DNA of 64,000 bases from Paraburkholderia sp. BCC1886 (GCF_900996245.1 NZ_CAAJGK010000063.1:62001-126000); one strand, 5' to 3'; counted from the stretch's first letter, positions 52,282-61,514 are shown. Program-made: numbers and translations. The notes: a model not told the origin generated them from the letters alone.

Positions 52282-53244
52282 TCAAGCGAGATATTCCGCG
52301 AGCTTCGCCAGGTCGACATTGCCGCCGCTCACCACCACGCCCACCCGCTTGCCTTTCACCGGCACGATACCGTTGAGCACCGCGGCCGCGGCGAGGCACC
52401 CGGTCGGCTCGACGACGATCTTCATGCGTTGCGCAAAAAAGCGCATCGTTTCGATCAATTGCGCGTCGCTGACCGTTTCGATCCGGGCTACCCGTTCGCG
52501 AATAATCGCGAACGTGTAATCGCCGAGGTGGGTCGACGCGGCGCCATCGGCGATGGTACGGGGCGTGTCGATATGCACGATCTCGCCGCGCGCGAGCGAC
52601 TGCTGCGCGTCGTTGCCCGCTTCCGGCTCGATGCCGATCACCGTACAGTCCGGGCTCAAAGCCGCCGCCGACAACGCGCTGCCGCTAATCAGCCCACCGC
52701 CGCCGAGGCACACGAACAACAGGTCGAGCGGCCCGGTCTCGTCGATCAATTCCTTGACCGCCGTGCCCTGCCCCGCAATGACGTGCGGATGATCGTACGG
52801 CGGAATCAGCGTCATGCCGCGCTCCTCGGCGAGCCGCCGGCCGATCTCTTCGCGGTTCTCCGTGTAGCGGTCATACGTGATCACTTCGCCACCGTAACCT
52901 TTGGTGGCAGCGACCTTGGCGGCGGGCGCGTTGTGCGGCATTACGATCGTCGCGTGAATGCCCGCGAGCCGCGCGGACAAGGCAATCGCCTGCGCATGGT
53001 TACCCGACGAATAGGTCAGCACGCCGGCTTTGCGTTGTTCCGGATCGAAGTGAGAAATCGCGTTATAGGCGCCGCGGAACTTGAATGCCCCCATGCGCTG
53101 AAAGTTTTCGCATTTGAAGAACACCGAGGCGCCGGTCCGCTCGTCGAACGTCGTGGATGTCAGAACGGGAGTGCGGTGCGCGACGCCTTCGAGACGCGCG
53201 GCGGCGTCGAGTACGTCGTCAAAAGTAGGAGCGGGAAGCGGCAT
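52282..53244 (-). CDS. PLP-dependent threonine/serine-type dehydratase
   Basis: A 320-residue fold-type II PLP enzyme of the catabolic threonine dehydratase / threo-3-hydroxyaspartate dehydratase class, without the regulatory C-terminal domains of IlvA. The Schiff-base Lys lies in MGAFKFRGAYN near residue 55, the substrate loop is YSSGNHAQAIALSARL, and the PLP-phosphate glycine loop is CLGGGGLISG. VSGGNVDLAKLAE closes the fold. Deamination of L-Thr/Ser or 3-hydroxyaspartate is expected; the exact substrate is not readable. It is monocistronic with its own terminator. Confidence 0.9.
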   Translation of the reverse strand: MPLPAPTFDDVLDAAARLEGVAHRTPVLTSTTFDERTGASVFFKCENFQRMGAFKFRGAYNAISHFDPEQRKAGVLTYSSGNHAQAIALSARLAGIHATIVMPHNAPAAKVAATKGYGGEVITYDRYTENREEIGRRLAEERGMTLIPPYDHPHVIAGQGTAVKELIDETGPLDLLFVCLGGGGLISGSALSAAALSPDCTVIGIEPEAGNDAQQSLARGEIVHIDTPRTIADGAASTHLGDYTFAIIRERVARIETVSDAQLIETMRFFAQRMKIVVEPTGCLAAAAVLNGIVPVKGKRVGVVVSGGNVDLAKLAEYLA

Positions 53245-53393
53245 CGGCGAATCTCTTCAGGAGCGGTGACGGGAACGCCATTCTCCCAGCTTCGTCAAGG
53301 GTTTGGAACGTCCCGACGAAACGATAGCGCGGAGTCAGCATGACGAGGATTGCCTTCCACTAACGCACGCGAATTAAAAGCTCAATTGCAAAC

Positions 53394-53428
53394 GGCGCGA
53401 TACCGGCATTCATGCCGGCATCGCGCCG
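53394..53428 (-). terminator. Terminator for the Gly/Tyr-rich exported protein gene
   Basis: On the minus strand GGCGCGAT-g-CCGGCAT / ATGCCGG-t-ATCGCGCC with a 2-base loop and one mismatch, then TTTG. It lies 27 bases after the stop. Confidence 0.7.
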
Positions 53429-53454
53429 TCATTACTACAAGTACTCGCTACCGA

Positions 53455-53745
53455 TTAGCGGCGATAGTAACCGTGGCCATAACCATAACCGCCACGGTAA
53501 TAGCCATGATGATAATAAGGATGACCATAACCACCGTAATAACCGCCCACTACCACGGCGGGCGGCGGTGCATAAACGACCGGCGGCGGCGGTGCGTAGT
53601 AGACCGGCGGCGGCGCGGCGTAGACCGGATAGGCAGGCGCAATGGGCACCCCGATGCCAATACCAACTGAAACGTGTGCTTCTGCAGCACCGGCAAACCC
53701 CACGCCGAGCGCGGCGGCAACGAATAACGGGACGATCTTTTTCAC
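53455..53745 (-). CDS. Exported Gly/Tyr/Pro-rich small protein
   Basis: A 96-residue precursor starting at a GTG (53745) with CAGGAG six bases upstream. The signal KKIVPLFVAAALGVGFAGAAEA is cleaved near AEA-HVSVG. The mature protein has a VSVGIGIGVPIAPAYP start, then APPPVYY-type repeats and a C-terminal GGYYGGYGHPYYHHGYYRGG-rich region. Such proteins are common in beta-proteobacteria and usually annotated as hypothetical or PXPV-like; a structural or surface role is possible. An ATG-initiated frame upstream lacks a signal peptide at its start and is rejected. Confidence 0.75.
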   Translation of the reverse strand: MKKIVPLFVAAALGVGFAGAAEAHVSVGIGIGVPIAPAYPVYAAPPPVYYAPPPPVVYAPPPAVVVGGYYGGYGHPYYHHGYYRGGYGYGHGYYRR

Positions 53746-53916
53746 TTTGTTCTCCTGGCGCAGTTCAAGTGAACCGGCAACTTGGCATGCCTCGCACGCC
53801 CTGAAATCAATGTATCGAAAAACGCCATTCATCGCTGTTTGGATTTGTTGCAAATTGCAATTGCAGCCTCAATGGCAAAATATTTAATCTGGCGATGCTT
53901 ATCGAGCAGGCTATGC

Positions 53917-53974
53917 AAACCACCCGATGGCAAGGGATTACAGGCGATTTGAACCTGTTCCTGCTAGGTGGTTT
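53917..53974 (+). ncRNA. Candidate structured RNA, nested stems
   Basis: An outer 8-bp perfect stem AAACCACC (53917-53924) / GGTGGTTT (53967-53974) encloses an inner 5-bp stem ACAGG (53940-53944) / CCTGT (53954-53958). It is not a tRNA and matches no RNA family I know. It could equally be the complement on the minus strand, in the leader of the Gly/Tyr-rich protein gene. Function unknown. Confidence 0.25.
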
Positions 53975-54051
53975 TGCGGCATCGAACGCTCGCATTGAGA
54001 CGCGCCGGTAAACTTTAATTACAAATTCGCTTCAATCCGATTGCTCAAATG

Positions 54052-54088
54052 AAAAAGCCCGGCATCTGTGTATATGCCGGGCACTTTT
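54052..54088 (-). terminator. Terminator after the 53-residue minus-strand gene
   Basis: CCCGGCAT (54058-54065) / ATGCCGGG (54074-54081) with an 8-base loop, flanked by AAAAAG and CACTTTTT. It therefore works for the minus-strand gene and probably on both strands. Confidence 0.85.
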
Positions 54089-54121
54089 TACCAACGCAAA
54101 GCCGCCAACAACCGCACTAAC

Positions 54122-54283
54122 TCAGGCGACCTTCACGTAGGCGAATTCGCGGGAAACGTTCGGCGGCACGTAAGCGCCGCTAATCCGCACCCTCGGCGTC
54201 AGCCGCATCTTCTGCTCCCACCAGCGACGGCGCTGTGCGGCCGAAAGGAATCGCAGATGCTTCCGATAAGAAAAAACATTCAT
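54122..54283 (-). CDS. 53-residue basic small protein, unknown
   Basis: Starts MNVFSYRKHLRFLSAAQRRR, then WWEQKMRLTPRVRISGAYVP, ending EFAYVKVA. The net charge is strongly positive. A GGGGAGGT Shine-Dalgarno lies six bases before the ATG, one of the best ribosome sites in the window, and a terminator follows 41 bases after the stop. It has no signal peptide; the first 20 residues could form an amphipathic basic helix. I recognise no family. The RBS and terminator argue that it is real. Confidence 0.65.
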   Translation of the reverse strand: MNVFSYRKHLRFLSAAQRRRWWEQKMRLTPRVRISGAYVPPNVSREFAYVKVA

Positions 54284-54493
54284 GGTGACCTCCCCGAATC
54301 TGATTGCGAGATGACGTACCTGTGACCAGCAACTTCCAGGCCGGCCTTGATTGCTATCGAGCAGTTTTCAGGCCTGAGCAATCAGGCCACCTTCATGGCA
54401 GCGGCGGCGAGGCGCCGTTCAAAGGCGCTGCAGCCCCGACGAATGCGCGATACTCCTGCTTCCGTTCAACCGTTCTGACTGGAGCAGTTCACC

Positions 54494-55456
54494 ATGTCCC
54501 AGCAATCCTTGCCGCGTGTCGGCTTCATCGGTGCAGGCCGGCTCGCGCGCTGCCTTGCGCTCAGCTTTGCGCGCGCCGGCTATCCGGTGACCGCGGTAGC
54601 GAGTCGCACGCCGGCTTCCGCTGCCGAACTCGCCGGTCAGATCGAGCATTGCGTGGCATTCGACGATCCCCAAGCGGTCGTCGACCACGCCGACATCGTC
54701 TTTTTAGCCGTTCCCGACGACAGCATCGGTACGTCAGCGCACACACTGCGGTTCCCTCGCGACACGATCGATGCAGCGGCCAACCCAGCGGCCAATCGAG
54801 CGGCCGTCAAGGCGCTCGTGCATTGCAGCGGCGCTTCGCCGGTCGACCTGCTGGCGCCTGCGCGCGAACAGGGCGCGGCGATCGGCGGATTCCATCCGCT
54901 CTACCTGTTTAGCGGCGAACTCGCGGACCTCGAACGGATCGCCGGTTGCTCGGTCACCATCGAAGCCGACGGCGCGCTCAAAGAAGCGCTGACCGCGCTT
55001 GCCGTCGCGTTGCGTTGCCATCCGCTGTCGATTCCGCCAGGCGGTCGCATGCTTTATCACGCTGCCGCGCACTACGCGGCCAGCTTCGCGCTGTGCAGTC
55101 TCGCGGAATGCGTCGCGCTGTGGCGCACTCTCGGTTTCGCCGAAGACGACGCGTTGCGCGCATTGCTGCCGATGCTCGCCGGCACCATCGAAACCGCGCG
55201 AGACAAAGGTCTGCCAAACGCGCTGGCGGGCCCGGTTTCGCGCGGCGACACGGGCGTGGTGGCCAAACAGCTGGCCCTGCTCGAAGGACTCGGCGGCGAC
55301 CATGCCGCGCTGTATGGTCTGCTGTCGCGGCGGGCGGTCGAACTCGCCGGGCGCCGCATCAGACCGCCCGTCGCGATCGAGTCCATTGCCGCGACCGTGG
55401 AGGAATCGCTGGGCCGTTCGTTGAATCAGGCGGCAGCAGGTGCAAGCCTGAAGTAA
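54494..55456 (+). CDS. DUF2520 Rossmann-like oxidoreductase
   Basis: A 320-residue protein with an N-terminal NAD(P)-binding fold. RVGFIGAGRLARCLALSFARAGYPV is the G-x-G-x2-A/G dinucleotide motif; a VFLAVPDDSI strand and VHCSGASPVDLL follow. The C-terminal domain (about 165-310) is helical with GGRMLYHAAAHYAASF and PRSxRGD-like PVSRGD. It resembles ketopantoate- and pyrroline-reductase-like proteins, but substrates of the DUF2520 group are not known to me. GGAG lies nine bases before the ATG. EthD-like and YggT genes follow in the same orientation. Confidence 0.85.
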   Translation: MSQQSLPRVGFIGAGRLARCLALSFARAGYPVTAVASRTPASAAELAGQIEHCVAFDDPQAVVDHADIVFLAVPDDSIGTSAHTLRFPRDTIDAAANPAANRAAVKALVHCSGASPVDLLAPAREQGAAIGGFHPLYLFSGELADLERIAGCSVTIEADGALKEALTALAVALRCHPLSIPPGGRMLYHAAAHYAASFALCSLAECVALWRTLGFAEDDALRALLPMLAGTIETARDKGLPNALAGPVSRGDTGVVAKQLALLEGLGGDHAALYGLLSRRAVELAGRRIRPPVAIESIAATVEESLGRSLNQAAAGASLK

Positions 55457-55533
55457 GCCGTGATAATGTGACGTCCGGCGCCGCGCGCAATCCGCGGGCG
55501 CCGCGCTTCGAGACCAACAGACGAGAACGCACA

Positions 55534-55854
55534 ATGATCAAGGTCAGCATCCTTTATCCTTATCGGGAAAACGGCCACTTCGACGTGGACTATTACTGCG
55601 TCACGCACATGCCGCTGGCGGCCAAACTGTTCGGGCCGTCGCTTAAGGGCTGGTCGGTCGATGTCGGCATCAATGCAGGGCCGCCGGGCACGCCACCGCC
55701 GTTCGTCGCCGCGGGCCATTTCCTGTTCGACAGCACGGACGATTTCTACAAGGTGTTCAAGCCGGCCTCCGAGCAACTGGGCGCCGATATCCCGAACTAC
55801 ACCGACGGCGGCAACGGCACGATCCTGATCAGCGAAATCAAGATTTCCTTGTAA
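55534..55854 (+). CDS. EthD-family small protein
   Basis: A 106-residue dimeric alpha/beta-barrel protein of the EthD type (ferredoxin-like fold). IKVSILYPYRENGHFDVDYYCVTHMPLA is the family N-terminus with conserved Tyr/His, and AAGHFLFDSTDDFYKVF and a C-terminal ILISEIKISL strand close it. EthD proteins are needed for alkyl ether degradation in Rhodococcus, but most members, including this one, have unknown roles. It is 77 bases after the DUF2520 gene. The ATG at 55534 was chosen because it gives the exact family N-terminus. Confidence 0.85.
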   Translation: MIKVSILYPYRENGHFDVDYYCVTHMPLAAKLFGPSLKGWSVDVGINAGPPGTPPPFVAAGHFLFDSTDDFYKVFKPASEQLGADIPNYTDGGNGTILISEIKISL

Positions 55855-56040
55855 GGTCGACGCACCTTTAAAGGTGTCCATGAACGCGGCGAGTCACACG
55901 GTGGCAACCCGAAATCCATCGCGTAAAGCGCCCTGTTCTGGCAAGGTCGCGAAGTATTCCAATCACCCGCCGGTGCGCTATTGAAGCGGCGCCGGCAAGC
56001 TGCGGCCGGTCGGCCGTTATCCGAAGCATAAGGACACGAG

Positions 56041-56604
56041 ATGTTTGGCGATATCGCCCGTTTTCTGCTCAATACCGTTTTCACGCTGTTCGGCGCGGCG
56101 CTGTTGCTGCGCGCGTGGCTGCAAGTCGTGCGCATGCCGCCGTACAACCCGGTCACGAAGGCCGTGCTGCAAGCTACCAACTGGATCGTCCTGCCCTTGC
56201 GGAAGATTCTGCCGGCCGTGCGCAGCATCGACTGGGCGAGTCTGGTCGCAGCGTTGCTCGCCGCCATCGTCTATGTTGTGCTGATGGTCGTGGTAACCGG
56301 CGCCGATCCGCTGCAACTGGCGCCGACGCTGCTGATCGTCGCCGTGCTGACGCTGATCAAGTGGGCGTTGAACCTCATCATCTGGATGACCATTCTGATG
56401 GCGCTGCTGTCGTGGCTCAATCCGCGTTCGCCGGCCATGCCGGTGCTGTATCAACTGACTGCGCCGTTTCTGAATCCGCTGCGTCGCGTGATTCCGCAAT
56501 TCGGCGGCCTTGACCTCTCGCCGATTCTGCTGTTCGTCATCGTCCAGGTGCTGTTGATGGTGGTCACGCGCGCGGCCGTCGAGCTGACTTATTTTGTGAT
56601 TTGA
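56041..56604 (+). CDS. YggT family membrane protein
   Basis: A 187-residue inner-membrane protein with two YggT repeats. The first has LLLRAWLQVVRMPPYNPV and the second has LLSWLNPRSPAMPVLYQLTAPFLNPLRRVIPQFGG, the family signature after a helix pair. Four to five helices are predicted. Homologues are linked to osmotic tolerance and to cell division in plastids, but function in beta-proteobacteria is unproven. The gene is usually near proC; here it follows the EthD-like gene by 186 bases. tRNA-Gly follows. Confidence 0.9.
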   Translation: MFGDIARFLLNTVFTLFGAALLLRAWLQVVRMPPYNPVTKAVLQATNWIVLPLRKILPAVRSIDWASLVAALLAAIVYVVLMVVVTGADPLQLAPTLLIVAVLTLIKWALNLIIWMTILMALLSWLNPRSPAMPVLYQLTAPFLNPLRRVIPQFGGLDLSPILLFVIVQVLLMVVTRAAVELTYFVI

Positions 56605-56647
56605 CGCGATGGCGGATGGTCGCAGGAACGGGGGAAAGCGCAGCAAT

Positions 56648-56677
56648 TTGCGCTCAATGCCCGTTCCCGAGTAAAAT
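56648..56677 (+). promoter_or_regulatory. tRNA-Gly promoter
   Basis: TTGCGC (56648-56653) and TAAAAT (56672-56677) with an 18-base spacer; the -10 ends 10 bases before the tRNA. Confidence 0.7.
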
Positions 56678-56687
56678 GGCGCGCTCT

Positions 56688-56761
56688 GCGGGCGTCGTAT
56701 AATGGTAATACCCTAGCTTCCCAAGCTAGAGCCGTGGGTTCGATTCCCATCGCCCGCTCCA
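56688..56761 (+). tRNA. tRNA-Gly (CCC)
   Basis: A 74-base tRNA with acceptor GCGGGCG / CGCCCGC, encoded TCCA, anticodon loop CTTCCCAAG with anticodon CCC, and T-arm GTGGGTTCGATTCCCAT. The TATAATGGTAATA D-arm is typical of glycine tRNA. Confidence 0.97.
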
Positions 56762-56878
56762 GATATCTTCCTGATTGCTCCTGACCGACCCAAGCAGGCC
56801 AAACATGGCCTCACTCTGGCCTCACCTTGGTCCGGTCTGGTCGAAGCGCCAGCCCCGCAACGCCCTCTTCATCGAACG

Positions 56879-57667
56879 ATGATCCACGATCCCAACGAAG
56901 CCGGTCTGCCGGACGAACTTCCCACGCCGTCGAGCGAAGCTGAAACCGCGGCCGAAACCGTAGCCGACTCCGACACACCGGGCGACGCGCTGCATCACCG
57001 CCGCATCCGCAGTTTCGTCACCCGTGCAGGTCGTGTGTCGACCGGCCAGCGTCGGGCAATGGACGAGCTCGGTCCGCGTTTCGTCGTGCCGTTCACCGCC
57101 GAACAACCCGACTGGCAAACCGTATTCGGCCGTAGTGCGCCGCGCGTGCTGGAAATCGGTTTCGGAATGGGCGCGACCACAGCGGAGATTGCCGGCCACC
57201 GTCCCGCCGACGATTTTCTCGGCGTCGAAGTGCATGAACCGGGCGTCGGCGCGTTGCTCAAGCTGATGGGCGAGCAGAATCTGTCGAATATCCGCATCAT
57301 CCAGCACGACGCGGTCGAGGTGCTGGAACAGATGATCGCGCCGGACAGCCTCGACGGCGTGCATATCTTTTTTCCAGACCCGTGGCATAAAGCGCGTCAT
57401 CACAAACGCCGGCTGATCCAGCCGAAATTCGTCGCGCTGCTTGTGTCCCGATTGAAGCCGGGCGCGTATCTGCATTGCGCCACCGACTGGCAAAACTACG
57501 CCGAGCAGATGCTCGAAGTGCTGGGCGCGGAACCCGCGCTGGAAAACACCGCCGACGGCTACGCGCCGCGCCCGGAGTATCGTCCGGTGACGAAGTTCGA
57601 GCGTCGTGGATTGCGGCTCGGCCATGGCGTGTGGGATCTGGTGTTCCGCAAGCGCGCCACGCCGTAA
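56879..57667 (+). CDS. trmB: tRNA (guanine-N7)-methyltransferase
   Basis: A 262-residue SAM methyltransferase that makes m7G46 in t[18 protein letters not shown] near residue 92 is the SAM motif. [13 protein letters not shown], and [16 protein letters not shown] with the catalytic Asp and basic tRNA-binding residues, follow, and a C-terminal [12 protein letters not shown] completes the family pattern. The first 40 residues are an acidic, Ala/Thr-rich extension ([10 protein letters not shown]). A good terminator separates it from uppP. Confidence 0.96.
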   Translation: MIHDPNEAGLPDELPTPSSEAETAAETVADSDTPGDALHHRRIRSFVTRAGRVSTGQRRAMDELGPRFVVPFTAEQPDWQTVFGRSAPRVLEIGFGMGATTAEIAGHRPADDFLGVEVHEPGVGALLKLMGEQNLSNIRIIQHDAVEVLEQMIAPDSLDGVHIFFPDPWHKARHHKRRLIQPKFVALLVSRLKPGAYLHCATDWQNYAEQMLEVLGAEPALENTADGYAPRPEYRPVTKFERRGLRLGHGVWDLVFRKRATP

Positions 57668-57693
57668 GCGCTCGTCGCCAGGTCATTCATGAA

Positions 57694-57727
57694 AAAAGGT
57701 CCGCCAGCAAACACTGGCGGACCTTTT
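57694..57727 (+). terminator. Bidirectional terminator between trmB and uppP
   Basis: AAAAGGTCCGCCAG / CTGGCGGACCTTTT, a 14-bp perfect stem with a 6-base loop between convergent genes. Confidence 0.93.
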
Positions 57728-57756
57728 CCGTTATTGCGCCGGCATGACCGCAAAAA

Positions 57757-58593
57757 TCACTCGGCCCAACTCAGCGCCCCGCTATAGCCGACCAGCAGAA
57801 TCAGCAAGCCAAAGCCGATCCGGTACCATGCGAACGCCGTGAAATCGTGCCCCGCGACATAGCGCAGCAACCAGCGCACACAGGCAAACGCACTGATGAA
57901 CGCCGCCACGAAACCCAGCGCGAACGTGCCGAACGCATCGATGGTAAGAAGCTGCCAGTCTTTGTGAAGCTCGTAAGCCGTCGCGCCGAAAATAATCGGA
58001 ATCGCGAGGAAGAAGGAAAACTCGGTGGCCACGCGCCGGTCCACCCCGAACAGCATCCCGCCGATGATCGTCGAGCCCGAACGCGACATGCCGGGAATCA
58101 ATGCAAAGCACTGCGCGAGACCCACCTTCAACGCGTCGAGCGGCCGCAAGTCGTCGATATCGCGCACCCGCGCGGCCGTCTCGCCGACCGCGCGCTGACG
58201 CGCTTCCGCCCACAGAATCACCACGCCGCCCGCGACCAGCGCAAAAGCCACCGACACCGGCGAAAACAGCACCGCCTTGATGGACTTCTCGAACAGCAAG
58301 CCAAGCACGACAGCCGGAATGGTCGCGATGATCACGTTCAGCGTGAACCGGCGGGCCGCGGGCCGGTTCGGCAAGCCGACCACGACGCTTGCAATGCGGC
58401 GGCGAAACTCCCAGCAGACGGCCAGAATCGCGCCGAGCTGGATCACCACGTCGAAAGTTTTGGCGTGTTCGTCGGTGAAATTGAGCAGGCTGCCCGCAAC
58501 GATCAAATGGCCGGTGCTGGACACCGGCAAAAACTCCGTCAAGCCTTCGACGACGCCCAGAATCAGCGCCTTGCAAGCCAGTAGCCAGTCCAT
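57757..58593 (-). CDS. uppP: Undecaprenyl-diphosphatase
   Basis: A 278-residue integral membrane phosphatase (BacA/UppP) that recycles undecaprenyl pyrophosphate for peptidoglycan and lipid-linked sugar synthesis. The two signature regions are [17 protein letters not shown] near residue 15, with the catalytic Glu/Ser/His, and [13 protein letters not shown] near residue 175 with the essential Arg. About seven to eight helices are predicted. GAGGGG lies five bases before the ATG. Loss or overexpression affects bacitracin sensitivity in other species. Confidence 0.96.
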   Translation of the reverse strand: MDWLLACKALILGVVEGLTEFLPVSSTGHLIVAGSLLNFTDEHAKTFDVVIQLGAILAVCWEFRRRIASVVVGLPNRPAARRFTLNVIIATIPAVVLGLLFEKSIKAVLFSPVSVAFALVAGGVVILWAEARQRAVGETAARVRDIDDLRPLDALKVGLAQCFALIPGMSRSGSTIIGGMLFGVDRRVATEFSFFLAIPIIFGATAYELHKDWQLLTIDAFGTFALGFVAAFISAFACVRWLLRYVAGHDFTAFAWYRIGFGLLILLVGYSGALSWAE

Positions 58594-58674
58594 CCGTGCC
58601 CCTCATCGCGTTAGATTGTCGAATTCGACAGGGCCGGTTTGGTTACGCGCAGCCCCGTCGGCCACGCGCACGCG

Positions 58675-59268
58675 TCATTTTTCGACGATCTGCACGCGTA
58701 TGCCGTTTGTAAGGATGGTGATTGTACCGGGTTCGTAATTCACGCCACCAAATTGCAACTGCTCGGGCTTGAACGTGTAGATGGGATAGTTGTTGAGCAA
58801 CTGGGTCGCCAGCACGGCGGCCGCGGCGTTGATCTGTTGCGTGTAGGCCTGCGCGTCGCCGCTCACGCTGACATGATCCACCGTCGGCGAACGCAGCACG
58901 ACGGCTTTGCCGGTGGCGTCGTAAGCGAGTTCGCTCGACAGCGTGAACACGCCGTCGACCGGTTGCGGCATGAACGGGCTCACGAATCGCGCGTCGAGTT
59001 GCACGGAAATGCGATTCGCGTCCGGCAGAAAGCCGACCACCGGATGCGTCAATGCGACCTCGAACACCTGCGAGATCGTCCGCTGATACGGGAACTTGCG
59101 CTGCACGGCTTCCTGCACCTGGCGCTGCGAGAACGTGTATTGCGACGGAATGAACGGGAACGTCGAGGTCGCGCAGGCCGCGAGCGACAGCGTGATGCCG
59201 AGCGCGCTGCACCCTGTCAGCGCGGCAAGCAGAAAGCGGCGCCGGGTCGGCGCAGCAGTTTGGGTCAT
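58675..59268 (-). CDS. DUF1439 lipoprotein
   Basis: A 197-residue lipoprotein. A twin-Arg-like TRRRFLLAALTG start is followed by a second hydrophobic run and the lipobox SLAAC (lipidated Cys near 32). The mature domain matches DUF1439: IPSQYTFSQRQVQEAVQRKFPYQRT, then LDARFVSP, FTLSSELAYDATGKAVVLRSPTVD and a C-terminal ITILTNGIRVQIVEK. The family (E. coli YceB is a member) has a TULIP-like lipid-binding fold and no clear function. It is the probable partner in a minus-strand unit with the YkgJ gene, 114 bases apart. Confidence 0.85.
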   Translation of the reverse strand: MTQTAAPTRRRFLLAALTGCSALGITLSLAACATSTFPFIPSQYTFSQRQVQEAVQRKFPYQRTISQVFEVALTHPVVGFLPDANRISVQLDARFVSPFMPQPVDGVFTLSSELAYDATGKAVVLRSPTVDHVSVSGDAQAYTQQINAAAAVLATQLLNNYPIYTFKPEQLQFGGVNYEPGTITILTNGIRVQIVEK

Positions 59269-59382
59269 GCGAAATCTCCTGGGGAAACGGTCACGGCATG
59301 GAACGAGGTCGGTCGATTGCCACGTCGTTCTGACCGCTCGAGTGCACGGACGGTTCGCCCGGTGCTGACAGTATTGGTGTCG

Positions 59383-59733
59383 CTAGCGCTTGGCCACCGT
59401 GTGCGGCTGCGTCAGAGGTTGCGTCAGCGTTTCCAGTTGCGTGAGCCAGGCGAGCGCGGCGCCGCGACTCTCGCCGCACATTTCGGCTTGCGGCTGCAGA
59501 CCGGAGCAACATGCCGGCCGCTGCGGCTGGCCGAAAATCGCGCAGCGCAGGTCCTCGCCGAGTTGCACGCAGCGCACGCCCGCCGGCTTGCCGTTCGGCA
59601 TGCCGGGTATCGGGCTCGAGATAGACGGCGCGATACAACACGCGCCGCAATCGGGGCGGCACGCGTGATCGTCGGCATGGGGCGGGGACGCGCGCCTCGC
59701 GGCACGGTCGGACACATCCTTTACGGCATTCAT
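59383..59733 (-). CDS. YkgJ-type zinc/iron-chelating Cys-cluster protein
   Basis: A 116-residue protein with eight or more Cys. [16 protein letters not shown], then [24 protein letters not shown] and MCGES fit the CxxCC pattern of the YkgJ (UPF0153) family, presumed to bind zinc or an Fe-S cluster. The C-terminus contains a short internal repeat, [16 protein letters not shown]. The start [10 protein letters not shown] at 59733 is chosen as the first Met before the Cys block; the ribosome site is weak. It is divergent from hemN. Function unknown. Confidence 0.8.
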   Translation of the reverse strand: MNAVKDVSDRAARRASPPHADDHACRPDCGACCIAPSISSPIPGMPNGKPAGVRCVQLGEDLRCAIFGQPQRPACCSGLQPQAEMCGESRGAALAWLTQLETLTQPLTQPHTVAKR

Positions 59734-59881
59734 CTTGAACAGGCATCCTGAGCGGAGAAGCGATGCGACACGCGGCATCGCAATGACAGACCCGCATTGT
59801 GCCATCGCCTGCCGTGCGACCTTTTTACGCAATGCCCCACCGGAAGGCGCGCGTAAACTTGGCGGCTCAACCGGGCTCATC

Positions 59882-61279
59882 ATGACCACCGCCGACACGC
59901 TGTTTCACCCCGACCTGCTCGCCAAGTACAGTGCGAACGGTCCGCGCTACACGTCCTATCCCACCGCCCTGCAGTTCCGCGACGAGTTCGAACCCGCCGA
60001 TTACCTGCGCGCGGCCGCCGACCCCGGCGCGTCGGACACCGACCTCTCGCTCTACGTGCACATTCCGTTTTGCGACACCGTGTGCTTCTACTGCGGCTGC
60101 AACAGGATAGCGACGAAAAACCGGGCTCACGCGCGGCCCTATCTCGATCTGCTGAAACGCGAAATGGCCTTGCAGGCAGCGTGTTTCGATACGCGGCGGC
60201 CGGTCTCGCAACTGCATTGGGGCGGCGGCACGCCGACCTTTCTGTCGCACGACGAGATGGCCGAGTTGATGGCGGCGACGCGCGAACACTTCGCGTTGCG
60301 TCCCGACGACGCGGGCGAATACTCAATCGAGGTCGATCCGCGCGAAGCGTCGCCCGCGACCATCGAGCATCTGCGCAAGCTCGGCTTTAACCGCTTGAGT
60401 CTGGGCGTGCAGGACTTCGATCCACGCGTGCAACAGGCGATCAACCGGATCCAGCCATTCGGGTTGACAGCCTCGGTGATGCAGGCCGCGCGCGACAACG
60501 GTTTTCATTCGATCGGCGTGGACCTGATTTACGGCTTGCCGCATCAAACCGCGGACAGTTTCAGCCGTACCCTCGACACGATGCTGGAACTCGCGCCCGA
60601 GCGGCTGTCGGTGTTTGCTTATGCGCACATGCCGCAGCTCTTCAAGATGCAACGCCAGATGGACGAGGCGACGCTGCCCTCGCCTTCGATGCGCCTCGCG
60701 ATCCTGCAACGGGTCATCGAACGGCTGACCGGCGCGGGCTATGTGTACATCGGCATGGATCATTTCGCGTTGCCCTCGGACGAACTCGCGCGCGCGCAAC
60801 GACAGCGCACCTTGCAGCGGAATTTTCAGGGCTACAGCACGCGCGCGCAGTGCGATCTGATCGGCCTCGGCGCATCGTCGATCGGCAAAGTGGGCGACGT
60901 GTACGCGCAAAATGCCAAAGACCTGCCGGCTTATACGGCGGCTATCGAAGCGGGCAAGCTTGCTATCACGCGAGGTGTGAAGCTCACCGCAGAAGATCGT
61001 CTTCGGCGCGATGTCATCACGCAATTGATGTGTAATCTCGAACTGCGCTTCGACGAGGTCGAAGCGGCGCATGGCATCCGCTTCACTCAAACCTTCGAGC
61101 CCGAACTTGCGCGCTTGCGCGACTTCGAAGAGGACGGTCTCGTTTCGCTGACGAGCGACCGGCTCGTCGTGCAAACGGCCGGCCGCATGCTGGTGCGCAA
61201 TATCGCGATGGTGTTCGACGGCTACCTAAGACAGCAAGGCGGCCAACACCGGCTCGAGCGTTTTTCAAGGACGGTTTGA
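59882..61279 (+). CDS. hemN: Oxygen-independent coproporphyrinogen III dehydrogenase
   Basis: A 465-residue radical SAM enzyme that decarboxylates coproporphyrinogen III anaerobically. [10 protein letters not shown] near the N-terminus and [18 protein letters not shown], with CxxxCxxC plus the extra Cys of true HemN, are diagnostic. [30 protein letters not shown] and a C-terminal HemN-specific helical domain follow. This fourth Cys distinguishes it from the HemW protein at 32336. The ATG at 59882 gives the family N-terminus. No FNR box was identified with confidence. tRNA-Leu follows. Confidence 0.96.
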   Translation: MTTADTLFHPDLLAKYSANGPRYTSYPTALQFRDEFEPADYLRAAADPGASDTDLSLYVHIPFCDTVCFYCGCNRIATKNRAHARPYLDLLKREMALQAACFDTRRPVSQLHWGGGTPTFLSHDEMAELMAATREHFALRPDDAGEYSIEVDPREASPATIEHLRKLGFNRLSLGVQDFDPRVQQAINRIQPFGLTASVMQAARDNGFHSIGVDLIYGLPHQTADSFSRTLDTMLELAPERLSVFAYAHMPQLFKMQRQMDEATLPSPSMRLAILQRVIERLTGAGYVYIGMDHFALPSDELARAQRQRTLQRNFQGYSTRAQCDLIGLGASSIGKVGDVYAQNAKDLPAYTAAIEAGKLAITRGVKLTAEDRLRRDVITQLMCNLELRFDEVEAAHGIRFTQTFEPELARLRDFEEDGLVSLTSDRLVVQTAGRMLVRNIAMVFDGYLRQQGGQHRLERFSRTV

Positions 61280-61308
61280 CGACCGTCGACGATAACCTGG
61301 CGAGCGGC

Positions 61309-61337
61309 TTGCCCGTCGCCGGATTTTCGGCCATAAT
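61309..61337 (+). promoter_or_regulatory. tRNA-Leu promoter
   Basis: TTGCCC (61309-61314) and CATAAT (61332-61337) with a 17-base spacer, 60 bases upstream of the tRNA, implying a leader on the precursor. Confidence 0.65.
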
Positions 61338-61396
61338 CTGCGTCTTCGCGCCGCGCCGGCTTTAGCGCGCGACGTGCGAGATGATCTGCAAGACCT

Positions 61397-61481
61397 GCCC
61401 AGGTGGTGAAATTGGTAGACGCAGGGGACTCAAAATCCCCCGCCGCAAGGCGTGCCGGTTCGATTCCGGCCCTGGGCACCA
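61397..61481 (+). tRNA. tRNA-Leu (CAA)
   Basis: An 85-base class II tRNA. Acceptor GCCCAGG / CCTGGGC, encoded ACCA, D-arm GGTGAAATTGGTAGAC, anticodon loop ACTCAAAAT with anticodon CAA, long variable arm and T-arm GCCGGTTCGATTCCGGC. Confidence 0.97.
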
Positions 61482-61514
61482 AAGAATACGTAGCACCGTA
61501 GTCGTCTGCACCTG

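Larger units (their letters stand above)
53746..54121 (+). other. Intergenic region with AT-rich and structured segments
   Basis: About 375 bases between two minus-strand small genes. It holds TTGCAAATTGCAATTGCA near 53848, which contains overlapping palindromes, the nested stem structure listed separately, and the terminator of the 53-residue gene at its far end. No coding frame is convincing. Confidence 0.4.

Noticed and set aside
54371-54388. GGCCTGA-GCAA-TCAGGCC hairpin with a GNRA-type loop upstream of the DUF2520 gene
   Set aside because: Perfect but short, without a T-run or conserved context; could be chance, so not listed as a feature.
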